64,000 nucleotides of DNA from contig OX345636.1 of assembly GCA_947044365.1 (NCBI GenBank), positions 49,330,896 through 49,394,895 of the forward strand. Reading direction: 5' to 3'. The notes under the pieces were generated by a model, which worked only from the letters and a program-made list of their open reading frames with translations, was not told the origin of the DNA and did not search any database. Position 1 is the first letter of the stretch; every line of letters begins with the position of its first letter. Shown here in pieces: positions 44,782 through 57,800 of this stretch. This DNA is from Petrosia ficiformis. Its lineage: Eukaryota > Porifera > Demospongiae > Haplosclerida > Petrosiidae. A program made the translations under genes and the position numbers.

Positions 44782-47430
44782 GTTTTGGCATAGCATTACA
44801 ATAAAGCAAAACAGTTGATATTTGAACTACACATGTAGTACATGTATCTGCTCTTGTAACTTCTTGCTGCACACGTAGCAGTTACATGTACTGTATATAT
44901 GTATGTGTTAAAGTACAGGTTCATGAGATTTGTTTGTTTGTCAGTGAGTGTGCCATACTTATTGTAACATGTATATAATTATTCATTTATTGACAAATTA
45001 TTACTTACCTTTATAAAAGTATGAGTATAGCCTCCATAACTGGACCAGGATCTGAAATCCTCACTAAGATGTTCAACAATTGAACACTGGTAGAAATTAT
45101 GATCTAAGTAGAGAAGTCAAAAAAATCAGCAAATTATAAATAATTATGCCCACACTAAATAGTCAGTCACCTATGTCAACTTCCAAAAACATCAATTATA
45201 AAAACAACTCGACTCCAATGATAATTATAATGCTTATTAATTATTATTAATTACGCTATTAACATTATTAATTCTAATGAACAAAAACTTAACAACTTAG
45301 CAAATGAGAACACTGTAGAATCTAAGTACAAAGCATACCTCTATTAGTAATCATTAATAATTGAATGCTACTATTAGCAAGCACAAATCACTTCAGACAT
45401 CTGGCTGTAGCTTTCATTGACAAGAAAATTTTACTCGTTGATAGCATGGACAGGTGGGGAAGAAGCTACCTATATTCCATTTGGGTTCTTAACTTTTCTA
45501 TTATTAGTTGAAAAAAATTAAGATACCCCTTGTGTACATAGGGTCTACTATTACCTTCAAAGCATACTAATAGTCAATTAACCATTCATTATTGATTATT
45601 ATGACAATCCAATTAGAGTCATATTCGCCATCATAGCTTATGTAGACTGCTAAGAATTAGGCCCCCAAAGTAATTTCACTTGAGTTATTTGTTAGTGTTT
45701 TAGGCATTTTATCATCCCTTGTTGTAAGAAGGAATCATTTACCTAAGTAAAACTGTTTGCTCATCTTGATTTGAATATATAAAATTTAATAGTAAGATTA
45801 CACTTAATGTTGAGCAACTAACCGACAAAATTTATAACTGTCAATTTTTATCATGAACAATAATCAAATCATACCTTTTTCTATACTCATGATTATCAAG
45901 TTGCCTGATTATTGTACGATATTAATTATTAACTAAACATAATTATGTAATACATGTGTATTTATAACATTCTTTATGGCACATTAAGCGTTTTAATGTG
46001 GCACAAGGGTGGAGCTCCATAAGAGATAATGCATGAGTGAATTGCTCAACCCAAGTGCCACATTATAACACTAATGTGCTGTTTGGTCACATTTTCACAG
46101 GTAACTGTGCATTAAGTAGTTAACGCATTCTTAATTGTACACTATTCTATTTCTGTTTGTGATGAGGTGACTAGTGTATGAAAGCATGATTGGCTGTCAC
46201 ATGATATATATCAATATTCATTAACTATTTTCTGGTGTACATAAAAACGATGAAAAAGGCTACATCTGACAGACCACTTTGTACAGTAAATGGATTGTGT
46301 TTGGTATATACTGTACAAACAAAAAGTAAATTGAGACAAATAACATAAGATGTTATACTTGGTACTCTTATTAGGAGCCACAGGAGATAATGAAGATGGT
46401 ATCATGATTAAAACAAAGTAGGATTTGTCATACAAGTGGAAAATTGACCTGGATGGCATTCAAGCGAGCATCTTTATCTGCTTTATCGGGTGAGTCAAGC
46501 GCACAAAATACAATAAAGGACAGCATTGCAATATCAAATTTATAAGTTCCCACATTTTCTTGATAATTGGCATAATCATGATTACATTGTATGTACTATA
46601 ATCATTATTGTTTTACTTTTCTTTATAATCAGGCAACACTAATTCATAAGGGCTTACTATAATTAACCGCCACCAATAACTCACTGGCAATTAGACTCTA
46701 TGACTGAGGATATTGTTTAGGCATACTGAGATTCTTAACTCTTTAAGGGCATTGGAGATAAAATTAACTATCCCTCAGTGTACTTCATAACTATACTGGT
46801 TTTTACACAGGGATGTTGTAAACTAGGAATGCAAAGCTCTTAAACACTTGATAACACCAATTTGCAGGAATAACTGGTGGCTAACTTTTTCTTACTTCAA
46901 ACTACATTTTGTGGTTCCTCATATACACACATACATGTACCTAGGCAAGGTGCTAAATTAGTGAACATCACAGGTTTGCATAGATAAGTATAGAAAAACA
47001 AATATCCTAATGCCTTAATCAACTAGGTAATAGGGTCTCAAGAGATCTCTTTTGTTATATACAACAATAGCCTATTCCATGCAGCCTATATTCAACTACA
47101 TGTGGCCAGCCACATCTTCTGTGAATTTGCTAAACTAGTTCCACCCTTTATTTGATCAATCAAGTAAGTTAAAAAACGATGACTAATTGGTGGTTCAGTA
47201 AAGATTATAATTTTTCTTTTCTCCAAAATTCTTTTTATTACTCTTGATAGGTTTACCCTTTTATTAAGTGCAACACAATATTCAATATGTAATTAAGGAC
47301 AGATTGACAGCACGTAATGATCATCATCTCCAAACATAACACACATAGTCTTGCATACCCAGATCCAAACTACTACAAAAGAGATGTTTGATGGACTGAC
47401 CATACACCAAAGAGGAAGAGGCTCTCATTA
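44782..47430. other. Spacer unit A, copy 2, no gene
   Basis: Longer than its copy 1 counterpart. It contains the hairpin at 45979-46079 and an additional 46555-47430 stretch that parallels unit B sequence near 50640-51400. No coding signal. Confidence 0.65.
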
Positions 47431-47580
47431 TTGAGGAAGAAAAAAGTTGATACCATGTCTGCTTCACGATTTACATTCCCTACATCACCCAAGGTAGATG
47501 AAATGAAGCGTCAGGTTATACCTAAGAACACAGATAAGTGTACGCAGTGGGTAGAACCTTTGGGCATGTTTGACGTTTCT
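47431..47580 (+). pseudogene. Crypton-like N-terminal scrap
   Basis: The frame MSASRFTFPTSPKVDEMKR then IPKNTDKCTQWVEP resembles the NTKxxTxW entry of Crypton-type N-terminal domains. It stops matching at WVEP, where GTAGAACC joins TTTGGGCATG. In copy 1 this part is deleted. Confidence 0.55.
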
Positions 47581-47711
47581 GTAAGTTACTCAATATATTA
47601 TATGTACCATGTCTTCTTGGTGTATATGGCGACTATAAGACCTTCGTCGCTAGATATCAGCCCTTGGCTTCGCCTCGAGCTGATATCTCAGGGCTCAGAT
47701 GTTATGTATTA

Positions 47712-47845
47712 GTTAGAACATACCTACCAGGGATGTATTGGATATACACGAAAACGATATTCTTAATCCCGAGTGCGTAGCCCGAGGGATTATGAATATC
47801 GTTTGAGTGTATATCCAATACATCACATGGTAGGTATGTTCTAAC
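47712..47845. repeat. Fold-back palindrome P3 (copy of P2)
   Basis: Same arms and CCGAGTGCGTAGCCCGAGG centre as 10134-10267. Lies 163 bp before ATG 48009. Confidence 0.85.
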
Positions 47846-48008
47846 TGGTTTGTATAATGGAAGCCATATAGATCAAAGAACTGGGACTAGCAACATTCTC
47901 GTTGCGTCAATATCTATGACATCATAGCATTACCATGCCAACCATGACGTCTTGAGACGTAATTCACGCATATTCTGAGGGTGAGCAAGTGTTTAAGATG
48001 AAAACAAA

Positions 48009-48442
48009 ATGGCCAAAAGAAGACTTTCATTGAAACGACTATCTCATCAGATTGTTGAAAATGAAGAAGACAAGAAAAACAAGTATCCTGAAAACAGCAA
48101 GATGGCAAAACAATCAGTTGTGGATAGATTCAATACTACCAGTGATGAAGATATGGTTCAGATTTGTTCTGCATTCATAACTCCAAACACTGAAAAAAAT
48201 ACCAGGTGGTCACAGAGTGGAGATATGCCAGGCTGAAGAAAGGCAAAAAAGATGGAAGCAATTGTCCGGACGATTTATTGGAAAACCCAAAGGTTTCAGA
48301 GCTCAACCACTGGATTTCCAGGTTTATTGCGGAGGTAAGACGCCAAGATGGTAATTCTTATCCTCCTCGAACAATTCATCAAATATTAGCTGGCCTACAA
48401 AGGTATATGTCTGGTGGTAATGGTTCTGAGCAACATGTTTAA
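48009..48442 (+). pseudogene. Crypton-like N-terminal domain, copy 2
   Basis: As at 10431-10864. It shares the frameshift after PNTEKNTRW but lacks the later stop, so the second frame reads on through IHQILAGLQRYMSGG to a stop at 48440-48442. No recombinase core follows. Confidence 0.75.
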
Positions 48443-48744
48443 TTCTTGCACTGTTGCAAATGTAACAGTCAACATTTCTGATAACATTGTTTAAGTTTAT
48501 TGAATGAAACTTGACTTTCAAATTTGATTATGTTACTCTTTTCATTTTCTCAATTTCATTTACTTATTGCACTGCAATATCAATAACTCACTGCAATATA
48601 ACCACAATTTCGATCAACCACTGTTATGTCTACACAATAATATACACCTGCCCTGGTTCCTTTGATCTATATGGCTTCCATTATACAAATTCACCATATA
48701 CACCTTGAAACCATGGTATATATATTACATATATATATATGCAG

Positions 48745-48778
<34 letters not shown>

Positions 48779-49796
48779 CATGTACATGGCAGAGATCTCC
48801 TATACCAGCTGGGATTTGGCCCAAGATCCTATAACTGGTTTTGGCATAGCAGTGGCTAGGAAGCACAGTGGCCCAGGCCATGGCCGCCCCACTTTTTACC
48901 TTTGAGACCACACCTACTCCAACGATAAAGACTAGCTCTGACCTACAGTACTCTTTTCGATATTCTACAACTTAACTGCCTGCGACCAACGCTGTAAGTG
49001 AACGGTCCTTTAGCTCACTGCATTGAATAAAGTCATATCTGAGAAGCACCATGTCCCAAAGTAGACTTAATCATGCAATGGTTCTGCACGTCCACAAAAA
49101 CCGTACCGATCACCTGAATTTGATAGACATTGGTAATGAGTTGGTTAAAAATTCACCTCACAGACAATCTGTGTTCGGCGACTTCAAACAGATCTATAGA
49201 TTTTTTTTTGTGATTAAAATTTTTAATCAAATATCTAATTATATTTGCTCCACCCACTTGACACGCCCATGGCCTACCCCCATCAAAATTGCTTCCTACA
49301 CCCTGCATAGCAATAAAGCAAAACAGTTGGTATTTGAACTACACATGTAGTACATGTATCTGCCTAGTGGTTTAAAGCTCTTGTAACTTCTTGCACACGT
49401 AGCAGATAGTTACATGTACTGTATATACATGTGTTAAGGTACAGGTTCATGAGATTAGTTTGTTTGTCAGTGAGTGTGCCATACTTATTGTAAAACGTAT
49501 ATAATTATTCATTTAGTTATTACTTACCTTTATAAAAGTATTAGTGTAGCCCCCATAACTGGACCAGAATCTGAAATCCTCACCAAGATGTTCAACACTT
49601 GATAATGAACACTGGTGGTAATTATGTAATATAAGATCTGAGTAAAGAAGTCAAAATGATCAGCAAATTATAATTAATTATGCCCACAATAAAAATTCCC
49701 TTATGTCAACTTTCAAAAACATCAATTATAGAAACAACTCAAGTCCAGTATTAATTATAATTCTTATATCACTGCTTATTAATTATTAATAATTAA

Positions 49797-50194
49797 AGGC
49801 CTTTGTACTATGGCACTATGATCTAGATTAAATCCAGATTGAATCCTGATTATTTGTGCTCACACCTGAAGTGATTTGAGATAAATCAAGATTGAATCTG
49901 GATTCATTCAATCCACTTCAAGAGGTAGTTTGAAAGTGGATTTAATCAAGATTATAAGGCTTTGTTCACACTACTATGTGGACTCAATGTATATTCACAT
50001 TAAAAACTTTAACAGATAGCAAGGAAGTGGATTGAAGTGGTAGTGCAGACAAAGGTTAATAGTTGCTAAGTAAACTAAAGGCCTATATCTAAACAAACTT
50101 TAACAGTATGACATTGAATTCAATCTGGATCAATACTAAACTGGTTTGATACAATATCAAACCTGGATTAAAAGTAGATTAGTGTGAAAAGGCT
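49797..50194. mobile_element. AGGCCTTT MITE, copy 2
   Basis: Same as 12201-12598. The right terminus reads GTGAAAAGGCTTATT, slightly altered. Confidence 0.65.
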
Positions 50195-51848
50195 TATTAA
50201 TCCTGATGAATAATCGTGCATTGAGTAGTTAATGCATTTTTAAGTGTGCACTATTCTGTTTAATTGTGATCAGGTGACTAGTATATGAAAGCGTGATTGG
50301 CTGTCACATGATATATACCAATATTCATTAACTATTAATTAAAATGGCTACATAAAAATGACTAAAATGACTAAAATGGCTACATCTGACCAACCACATG
50401 GTACAGTATTACTGCTAATATGGATTGCATTTGGTATATACAAACAAAAGTTGAGACGAATAACATAAGAGCCACAGGAGATAATGAGGATGGTATCGTG
50501 ATTTAAGACAAAGTAAGATTTGTCCTACATGTGGAAAATGGACCTGAATGGCATTCAAGAGAACATCTTTATATGCTTTATCAGTTGAGTCAAGTGCACA
50601 AAATAAACTAAAGGACAGCATTGCAATATCAAGTTGATAAGTTCCCACATTTTTTTGATAATCGCCATAATCATAATTATGTACTATAATCATTATTGTT
50701 TTACTTTTTTTCATAATAAGCCAACACTAATTCCATTGTAACTTGTAGGTGCATAGGGGCTTACTATAATTAACTGCCACCAATTATTCACTGGCAATTA
50801 GACTCTATGACTGAGGATACTGATTCTTTCAGGGCATCAGGGATATAATGAATATCCCTTACTGTACTTCATAACTATATTGGTTTTTACACAGGAGTAT
50901 TGTAAACGAGGGATGCAAAGCTCTTTAACACTTGATAAAGCCAATTTGTCAGAATAATTATTGATGGCCTACTTTCTCTCACTTCACAGTGGTTCCTCAT
51001 ATACACACATACATAGGCAAGGTGCTAAGTTACATGTAGTTCCTATGTGAACATCACAGATTAACACAGATAAGTATAGAAAAACAAATATGCTAATGAC
51101 TTAACTATGATAGATAATCAACTATTCAACTACATGTACATGTACATGTGGCCGGCCACATCTTCTGTAACTAGTTCCACTTTCATTTGATCAATCAAGT
51201 AATTTAAAATAAACAAAAAACAAAACAATGACTAATTGGTGGTTCACTATAAGATTATAATTGTGCTTTCCTCCAAAATTCTTTTTATTAACCTACATGT
51301 AGATAGGCTTACCCTTTCATTAAGTGCAACACACAGATTGACAGCATGTAATGATCACCATCTCCAAATGCAACATACATAGTCTTGCATAGCCAGGTCC
51401 AAACTACTACTCTTTCATTAAGTGCAACACAATATTCGATATCTAATGAAGGACAGATTGACAGCACGTAATGATCACCATCTCTAAATGCAACACACAA
51501 AGTCTTCATAGCCAGATCCAAACTACTACAAAGGGAGTGTTTCATGGACTGACCATGCATTAATTTGTATAAACTATCAAGTGTGTGTGACAGTCTAACT
51601 ACTTACATTGTCAGGTCCATAACTTTGGGTCTGGCAAGGTGAGCCTAACACAAACACATGTACAAAAGCTCACACATCAACAACTTACCCAGTGATATTA
51701 ATTCTTTGTTCATCCAATATTATCCTGTGTAAAATAAACATGAAGATTCTAAAGTTATGAAACACTACTATACTTATAATGTATAAGCTCCTAATTATAC
51801 ATGTACATGTAACATGCTATTATTATAATAATCAGGGCTACATTTTTT

Positions 51849-52290
51849 ATGGTCTGTAGGGCAATCCCCATAATTGTTTTCCACAGGGTTTAATGTATAT
51901 ATATATAGTATACGTTAAGAAAGTTGTGTCATTTCGAAAGGCTCAAAAAAATTAATAGGCATGGTACTTAAAAAAACTGTGCACTCAAGCTACAGACAAG
52001 CAGGAAGAAAGCTGCATTGCTATAGCTCGTGTAGAAACTCGAACTATAATAGCTGTTCTATCTGACAAGATAAGGAGAATAAGTAATCAAAGTAATAAGG
52101 AGTCAATTGGTATAATAGTTGTTCTATCAGAAATATATTCCTAACGTTCTACAACAATCCTTTAAAAAGTAAAATTAACAAAATAACAATAATAGGCTAT
52201 TGTTGTTCTTCAGGCATGAGACTTGAAAGTGTTGTTCAATGTTGGACACTACAAAACAATCATAGGAATACTTTTTCTCCATATATCTTG
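51849..52290 (+). mobile_element. MITE-A, diverged
   Basis: Left end ATGGTCTGTAGGGCAATCCC, right end near AATCATAGGAATACTTTTTC and CTCCATATATC. Copy 1 retains only the left part (14119-14250) because of a deletion. Confidence 0.7.
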
Positions 52291-54057
52291 TTGACACTAT
52301 ACTATATATGAAACGAAGTATAAATACAACATCATCAAAAATGCTGCAATACTAATGATGGCAAATTGTTTAGTAAAATATTATAGACAAGTTAATTGAT
52401 TATCGTACACATATGTACTGACATGATATGATGAATTGTAAAATTATTCATAAACAATAACAAAAGAGATCTCTTGAGACCCTAGAGGACAATCAGATTA
52501 TATTCATTGGTAGATAAGTAAAGGCGTTACACCAAAAGTACACATTATTCATCTCTAGTTGAACAAGGGTGGGGCAGTAAAGGTGTGATCAATTGTATTC
52601 ATCAGCAAACACACCAGGTTATGTGTGGTTTAACAAATAATATTTATGCTGACAGAACATCACCTGACCACAAGCCAATCAGATTGTCAATCAGGTGTAA
52701 TCAGATATGCTTAATGCTTAATGAATATGTAATTTTATTCAAGATCAGATGATGCACTGAGTGCATCATTCACTTTATTTGTATCTTTTTAGTAACACAA
52801 ATTATTATAAATTAAGAAAATAGACTAACACACATACACAGATGGTTTATATACCTAACTCTGTTTATACCAAAGCCAAAGTACAATGTCTACTTTTGTT
52901 ATACAAATATCGTATTAACATTTTAGCATTCTGTTTTTCTTGAAGATTATCAAATCATTGTTTTATTTGTGAATTGTTTTTTTTATTTCTGCTTTTGTTT
53001 ATTGTTAACTTAATTCTCACTTCACTAGAGGATAGATATATCTGTCGGTTCATTAGTACATAGAATTCTTTCAATTAGGATAATGTATAACTATTAGATC
53101 ACCATGCTGTGGGATACTATATAGTTCCCAAGGAAAGCATCATGCTAGTGTAGTGTACATGTACATGGTGAAAGAGCTCATGCATCATAAAAACTCGAAT
53201 CAATATCACGTAATTAAATGAAGAGGTGCACTGTAACTATTGTTCAACCAATTATATCATGTCATTAGGTGCATTTGTTCCATTCATCTTAACATCTATC
53301 AAATATTATGTTGGCTCTGCAAACTATGTCAGTTCCCTGTACATTTATATTTTCAATTAAAAACATGATAACCATGTTTACAACGGAAAGTAAATATTGT
53401 ATTTTCTATTAGAAACATAACAATATTGGCTTCCTAGAGATGCTCATGTTTACATTGGAAATAAAGATTGTATTTTCCACATAACAATATTGCTCTCATT
53501 TTATGTATTAACCATTACCAAGTAAATCAAACAGCCGATCAGTCATTACATGTGCATGAGCACATCCAACCATGTACATCACACTAGTATGTCCGGGAAA
53601 GTATATAGTATCCCATAGCATGCATAGTGATCTTTTGTAACAGTAATTATTATAAATTAAAAAATATATTTATCCTGCAGTGAAATGAAAAATTAAGTTA
53701 ACAGAAAACAAAAGCAGAAGTCAGAAAATAGAAGTTGATTTTTGATTTCAGTCTTTTAAGTATGAATTTATCCGGAACAGTCATTCACATGCAAACAGAT
53801 GCCCTTCAGTTACCTAACCACACGTTATTCATATTTTAGTGTATTTCTACCCCCATGTTATTTTGGGTGTGGTAAATGAATGCCCACACTACTTTCGTAG
53901 TCCAGCAGTACAGTCCTGTGACTACTATAATTAATGATCCATCTTTACTCTTGTACTACATTAAACACAAATTAAAGGAACCTTTACTATTAACTACACA
54001 TATTGAAACTACAATACATGATGTTAAACAGTTTGTGGATACTACACTTACATTACT

Positions 54058-54250
54058 AGGAATGAGTCCCTCTAGTTGCATACAATGTATAGGAATGTGT
54101 CCTTCTAGTAGTTGTACACAATGTATAGGAATGTGTCCCTCTAGTTGTACACAATGTATATAGGAATGTGTCCCTCTAGTTGCACACAATGTATAGAAAT
54201 GTGTCCCTCTAGTTTCACACAATGTATAGAAATGAGTTCCTCTAGTTCAA
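54058..54250. repeat. Minisatellite, about 6 units
   Basis: Units of about 32-36 bp based on AGGAATGTGTCCCTCTAGTT plus GxACACAATGTAT. About twice the copy number of 15879-15966. Confidence 0.85.
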
Positions 54251-56091
54251 TTGAAAGTTAACTATATATTTGAAATGAATATCTGTATGTGGAGATTAGA
54301 GAAGAGACAGAGGTGAAACATCAATTATAGTATTATACAAACCTATTCATTTACAATCAATGAACAAATAAAAATGTGTACATGGTAGGAGACCAATCCA
54401 ATAAATTACATAGCTTGGGATAGTTGATTTTAAATACTTATAATTATTTTAATGTTGTTTTGGTAGTAACACAACTAAAACTAAACATATTTTGTTAAGT
54501 GTACACACACACACAGACATACAGACAAATAGACAAACACACACAGTTCTGGTTCCCAAGGCCAGACTATCTGTGTCAAAGGTCCAGTAACATCAAAGCA
54601 TCAAAGCATATGGATATGTTAACAGTTAAGATTGTTAAATACAATTCACATGTATGACACTGCTTTAATAATTTCACCAATAAAGTTTCATTGAACAACA
54701 GAAACATAAAGTCTATGGAGGAAAGTATTCGGTCTATTAACGTGTGCAAGCAGCTATAGAGTGGTTGGCTGTCTGTCTGTCAGAATACAGGCAATTGAAA
54801 CCGTTGACAGCAAGCACATTAGTCACGCTGCCTCTGTTTGTCAACACATTCTCTTATTATCTAAAACACACACACACACACACACGCACACACACACACA
54901 ACAGCATCTGTAATAGTAATAGCCTTGTAATAGCCTTTAATTATTAATTAAAAACGCACACTCAAGGTTAATTAGGAGAGCACATACACACATGGTAGGT
55001 AAAAACATTTTTAGGGAGTAGGATCCTTTATAATCCAGTAATAATGAGCAATTATTTAACTTCAAAGTGACATGTATTTACTGATGCATTGGTAAACAGG
55101 GCATTTTCAGATATGGATAGAGAGAGCTGCATATACCTGTATACGCTATAACTATTGTGTGGTCAGAGGAGACCAAGCCCAGAGGTACAGATTTACATGA
55201 ACACATTAAATGACAGAATAGGTCATGCTTTGCAGATGATGGTGCTGTTCTGTTCCCTTAAAGAGATGAAGAAGTCCCCTATGTACATATGTATTTTACA
55301 TATTCTCGTACACCCACACACAGTGGAGATATAGTTAAACCCTGTTGTAATTAATTGAGATAAAGTCACCCTCATAAAACCTGATATTAATCCATGGGCT
55401 ATGAACTGTTACCCTCACCTGACTTACATAAATAATTGCAAATTAAAATCACAAATAAACCTATTCTTAACTTAACCACAAAGTTATTAGAGCACATGTT
55501 CAAGCAAACCATGCCTCAATAAACGACTCCATTACTATAGGCTGTATATTAGAACATAACATAATAAGTTTCACATGGGTGACTATAAATCCCCTTTTAG
55601 GAGGCACACAAATTATAAAAAGGGGTCAGACAGAGAGTTGAGGCCATAAAAACGTTTTAATTCCCGGTTCTGGTTCTCAAGGCCAGACTGACTCACTATC
55701 ACCTTCATGTGTTGCCAATGCAATAATGACATAAAATAAAGTGTAGGCCACTGCATGTTGAACTGGGACTGGGGATAAACCATAGGATATGAGTGGGTGA
55801 TTGGGCTGACCAGCAACAATTATTTCAATAGAATCGATGAGTGAGGTTGTCTGAAAGCAGGCCAATCATTCCAATCGAGGTGCAAGCCTTGTTGCCAGAG
55901 CTTTGGGTTATGGCTGTCAATGTCTTTGAGAATTAACCGAGGTTAAATTGCCCTCACCAAACACACACACACACACACTCACACACATGATCAGAGGCAC
56001 ATATAATAGGAAAATTCCAACAGTTCTGAAACACTACACTTAAAAGTATAGGCACTGTAGTGTCATGTCATTTATGTCTATAATAATAAAA

Positions 56092-57318
56092 GGGTGGGGC
56101 AGTAAAGGTATATACATTCTGTATCCATCAGTAGTGGGAGCACCAGGGTTGTATACATGTGTGGTACAACAAATAATGTCTTAAGTTGCATATCACATGA
56201 CTTTGAACAAATCAGATTGTCAGTCAGGTGATTAATCTGATAAATTGAATTTCATTCAAGGTCCCTGAGTGCATCCTTCATTTTATTTGTGCCTTTTAAG
56301 CATTATACACTAAGAATACAGAATTCACATAAATAAATAAATAAATGGTTTCATTTATCCTGAAGCCAAAGTGCAGTGCCTACTTTTAAAATAGTTATTG
56401 TAGCTATTTGTGAATTATATTTTATGATCCATCTTTACTCTTGTGCTATATTAAACACACTCATTCAACACCACTGTTTTCTCTTATTATTACTTAGATT
56501 ACACATGTGTCTACACTTAATGTTTCCAAGTGTACTAACACACTACCTGTGATCATAACTAGCCAGCCCTAACAAAGCACTAAGGGTCTGGAAGATCTGT
56601 TGAAGCAGTCATCCTGTGTTTTTACCAGATATCAGGTGATTTCACTTAACGTGGGAGGGGCTGACTACATGAGACTATTCCCATATCTGGTTGGCAAAGA
56701 TGCTAACACATCTTTTCCTGTCAGAAAAGACTTTGATCTACTTCTCTTCTTGTGTTTCAAACCCTAGTTTACCAATTGCTTTACGTATCCGACCGCCTCC
56801 ACCTGAAATCTCTAGATATCTTGCTTCAACACAGATCTTCCATACCCTTCCAGAGCAGGGGGGATGGCTACATGAGACTATTTTGTGACATGAATTATGC
56901 TTCTGCAAGCAAATTACCTGGGCTTGAGACAGTGCCCTGTTTTACACACACAAAATGACACAGGACTGGATAAGTTAACTTAATACACCCTCACAATTAT
57001 AAACTGTGAACATCAAAGCAATAGCAATGATAAAAGTATACAATTAAGGGTGCCATATCCTGTTTGTTACTATAAATAGTCCTGTATCACATGGTGATGA
57101 AACAGTTGAGTTTCAAAAATTTTAGTGATGCTTCACTTCCATTATTATTGAAAATTCTTTCAGTATATCTGGTAGTGTTATGATTTTTAATTACTTACAA
57201 TTTTAAGTGTGCTTATTGAAGTAGATTCAACCCACTAGCACAAAACAGAAAACGTATTTTCCATGCATTGAAGAACACATCACCACCAATGTCCACCTCA
57301 ATTAAAAAGTAAAACTAG
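56092..57318. other. Non-coding DNA with diverged internal repeat
   Basis: 56092-56400 is a diverged relative of about 52565-52900 (AGGGTGGGGCAGTAAAGG; AATCAGATTGTCAxTCAGGTG; GAGTGCATC). The rest has no recognisable gene. An open frame near 56752 (LHLKSLDILLQHRSSIPFQS) is not assignable. Confidence 0.55.
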
Positions 57319-57343
57319 CCATTAGCCGGAGAAAGTTAGCCAA
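57319..57343 (+). repeat. Left terminal inverted repeat
   Basis: 25 bp, CCATTAGCCGGAGAAAG then TTAGCCAA; a perfect match to 60435-60459 in reverse. Confidence 0.9.
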
Positions 57344-57416
57344 TTAATTACGTGGGCCGGCTGTATTATGATCTGAGCGGGCCCTGTTAGGCGTGGTTAT
57401 TTAGATGTGATCAGAC

Positions 57417-57449
57417 ATGGTGGTGTTGGAGTCTCTTATATACGAAAAG
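57417..57449 (+). other. Possible start exon of a lost second gene
   Basis: ATG at 57417 opens MVVLESLIYEK followed by a donor-like GTAAATAA at 57450. It points inward from the left repeat, opposite to the USP gene, but only AT microsatellite follows. It may be chance. Confidence 0.25.
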
Positions 57450-57484
57450 GTAAATAATAAGTATAACTCGAATGAAAATAAGAT

Positions 57485-57643
57485 ATATATATATTATATG
57501 CGTATATAGATAATTAAATATTGTGTATATAATATTGTACATAACATAATGATATATATTTAATTAATTTTTATATAGTATATTATATATATATATATAT
57601 AAATTATATATATATATATATAATATATATATATATAATTATA

Positions 57644-57683
<40 letters not shown>

Positions 57684-57740
57684 ATATAATTATATATATA
57701 TATATATATATACAATATATATATATAATTATGTATAATT
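57485..57740. repeat. Complex (TA)n-rich microsatellite
   Basis: About 250 bp of TATATA, ATATAATTATATA and TACAATATAT blocks. Confidence 0.9.
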
Positions 57741-57800
57741 ATGTATTTATATAATTATACACAACTATAACACAAGTAGTAAAATTAATCTTTAAGCTAA

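Larger units (their letters stand above)
38430..56091. repeat. Segmental duplication, copy 2
   Basis: Direct repeat of 1183-16978. Extra blocks relative to copy 1 lie near 46555-47555, 52010-52690 and 54480-55315. At its right end (56091) the sequence turns into AGGGTGGGGCAGTAAAGG, a diverged copy of sequence starting at about 52565 within this same block. Confidence 0.93.
48443..56091. other. Spacer unit B and downstream DNA, copy 2
   Basis: No gene is supported. It contains the empty Gypsy-2 target (48833-48837), (TA)n near 48743-48775, the AGGCCTTT MITE (49797-50194), MITE-A (51849-52290), the expanded minisatellite (54058-54250) and (CA)n at 54867-54900. Open frames here are AT- or repeat-driven. 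Confidence 0.65.

Noticed and set aside
54058..54250. CRISPR-like array
   Set aside because: Units are contiguous diverged repeats with no unique spacers: an animal minisatellite. The small Cys/Ser-rich frames over it are artefacts.
1183..56091. Calling the two Gypsy-2 elements independent insertions
   Set aside because: Both share the same flanks, target duplication and old lesions, so they are duplicates of one insertion.
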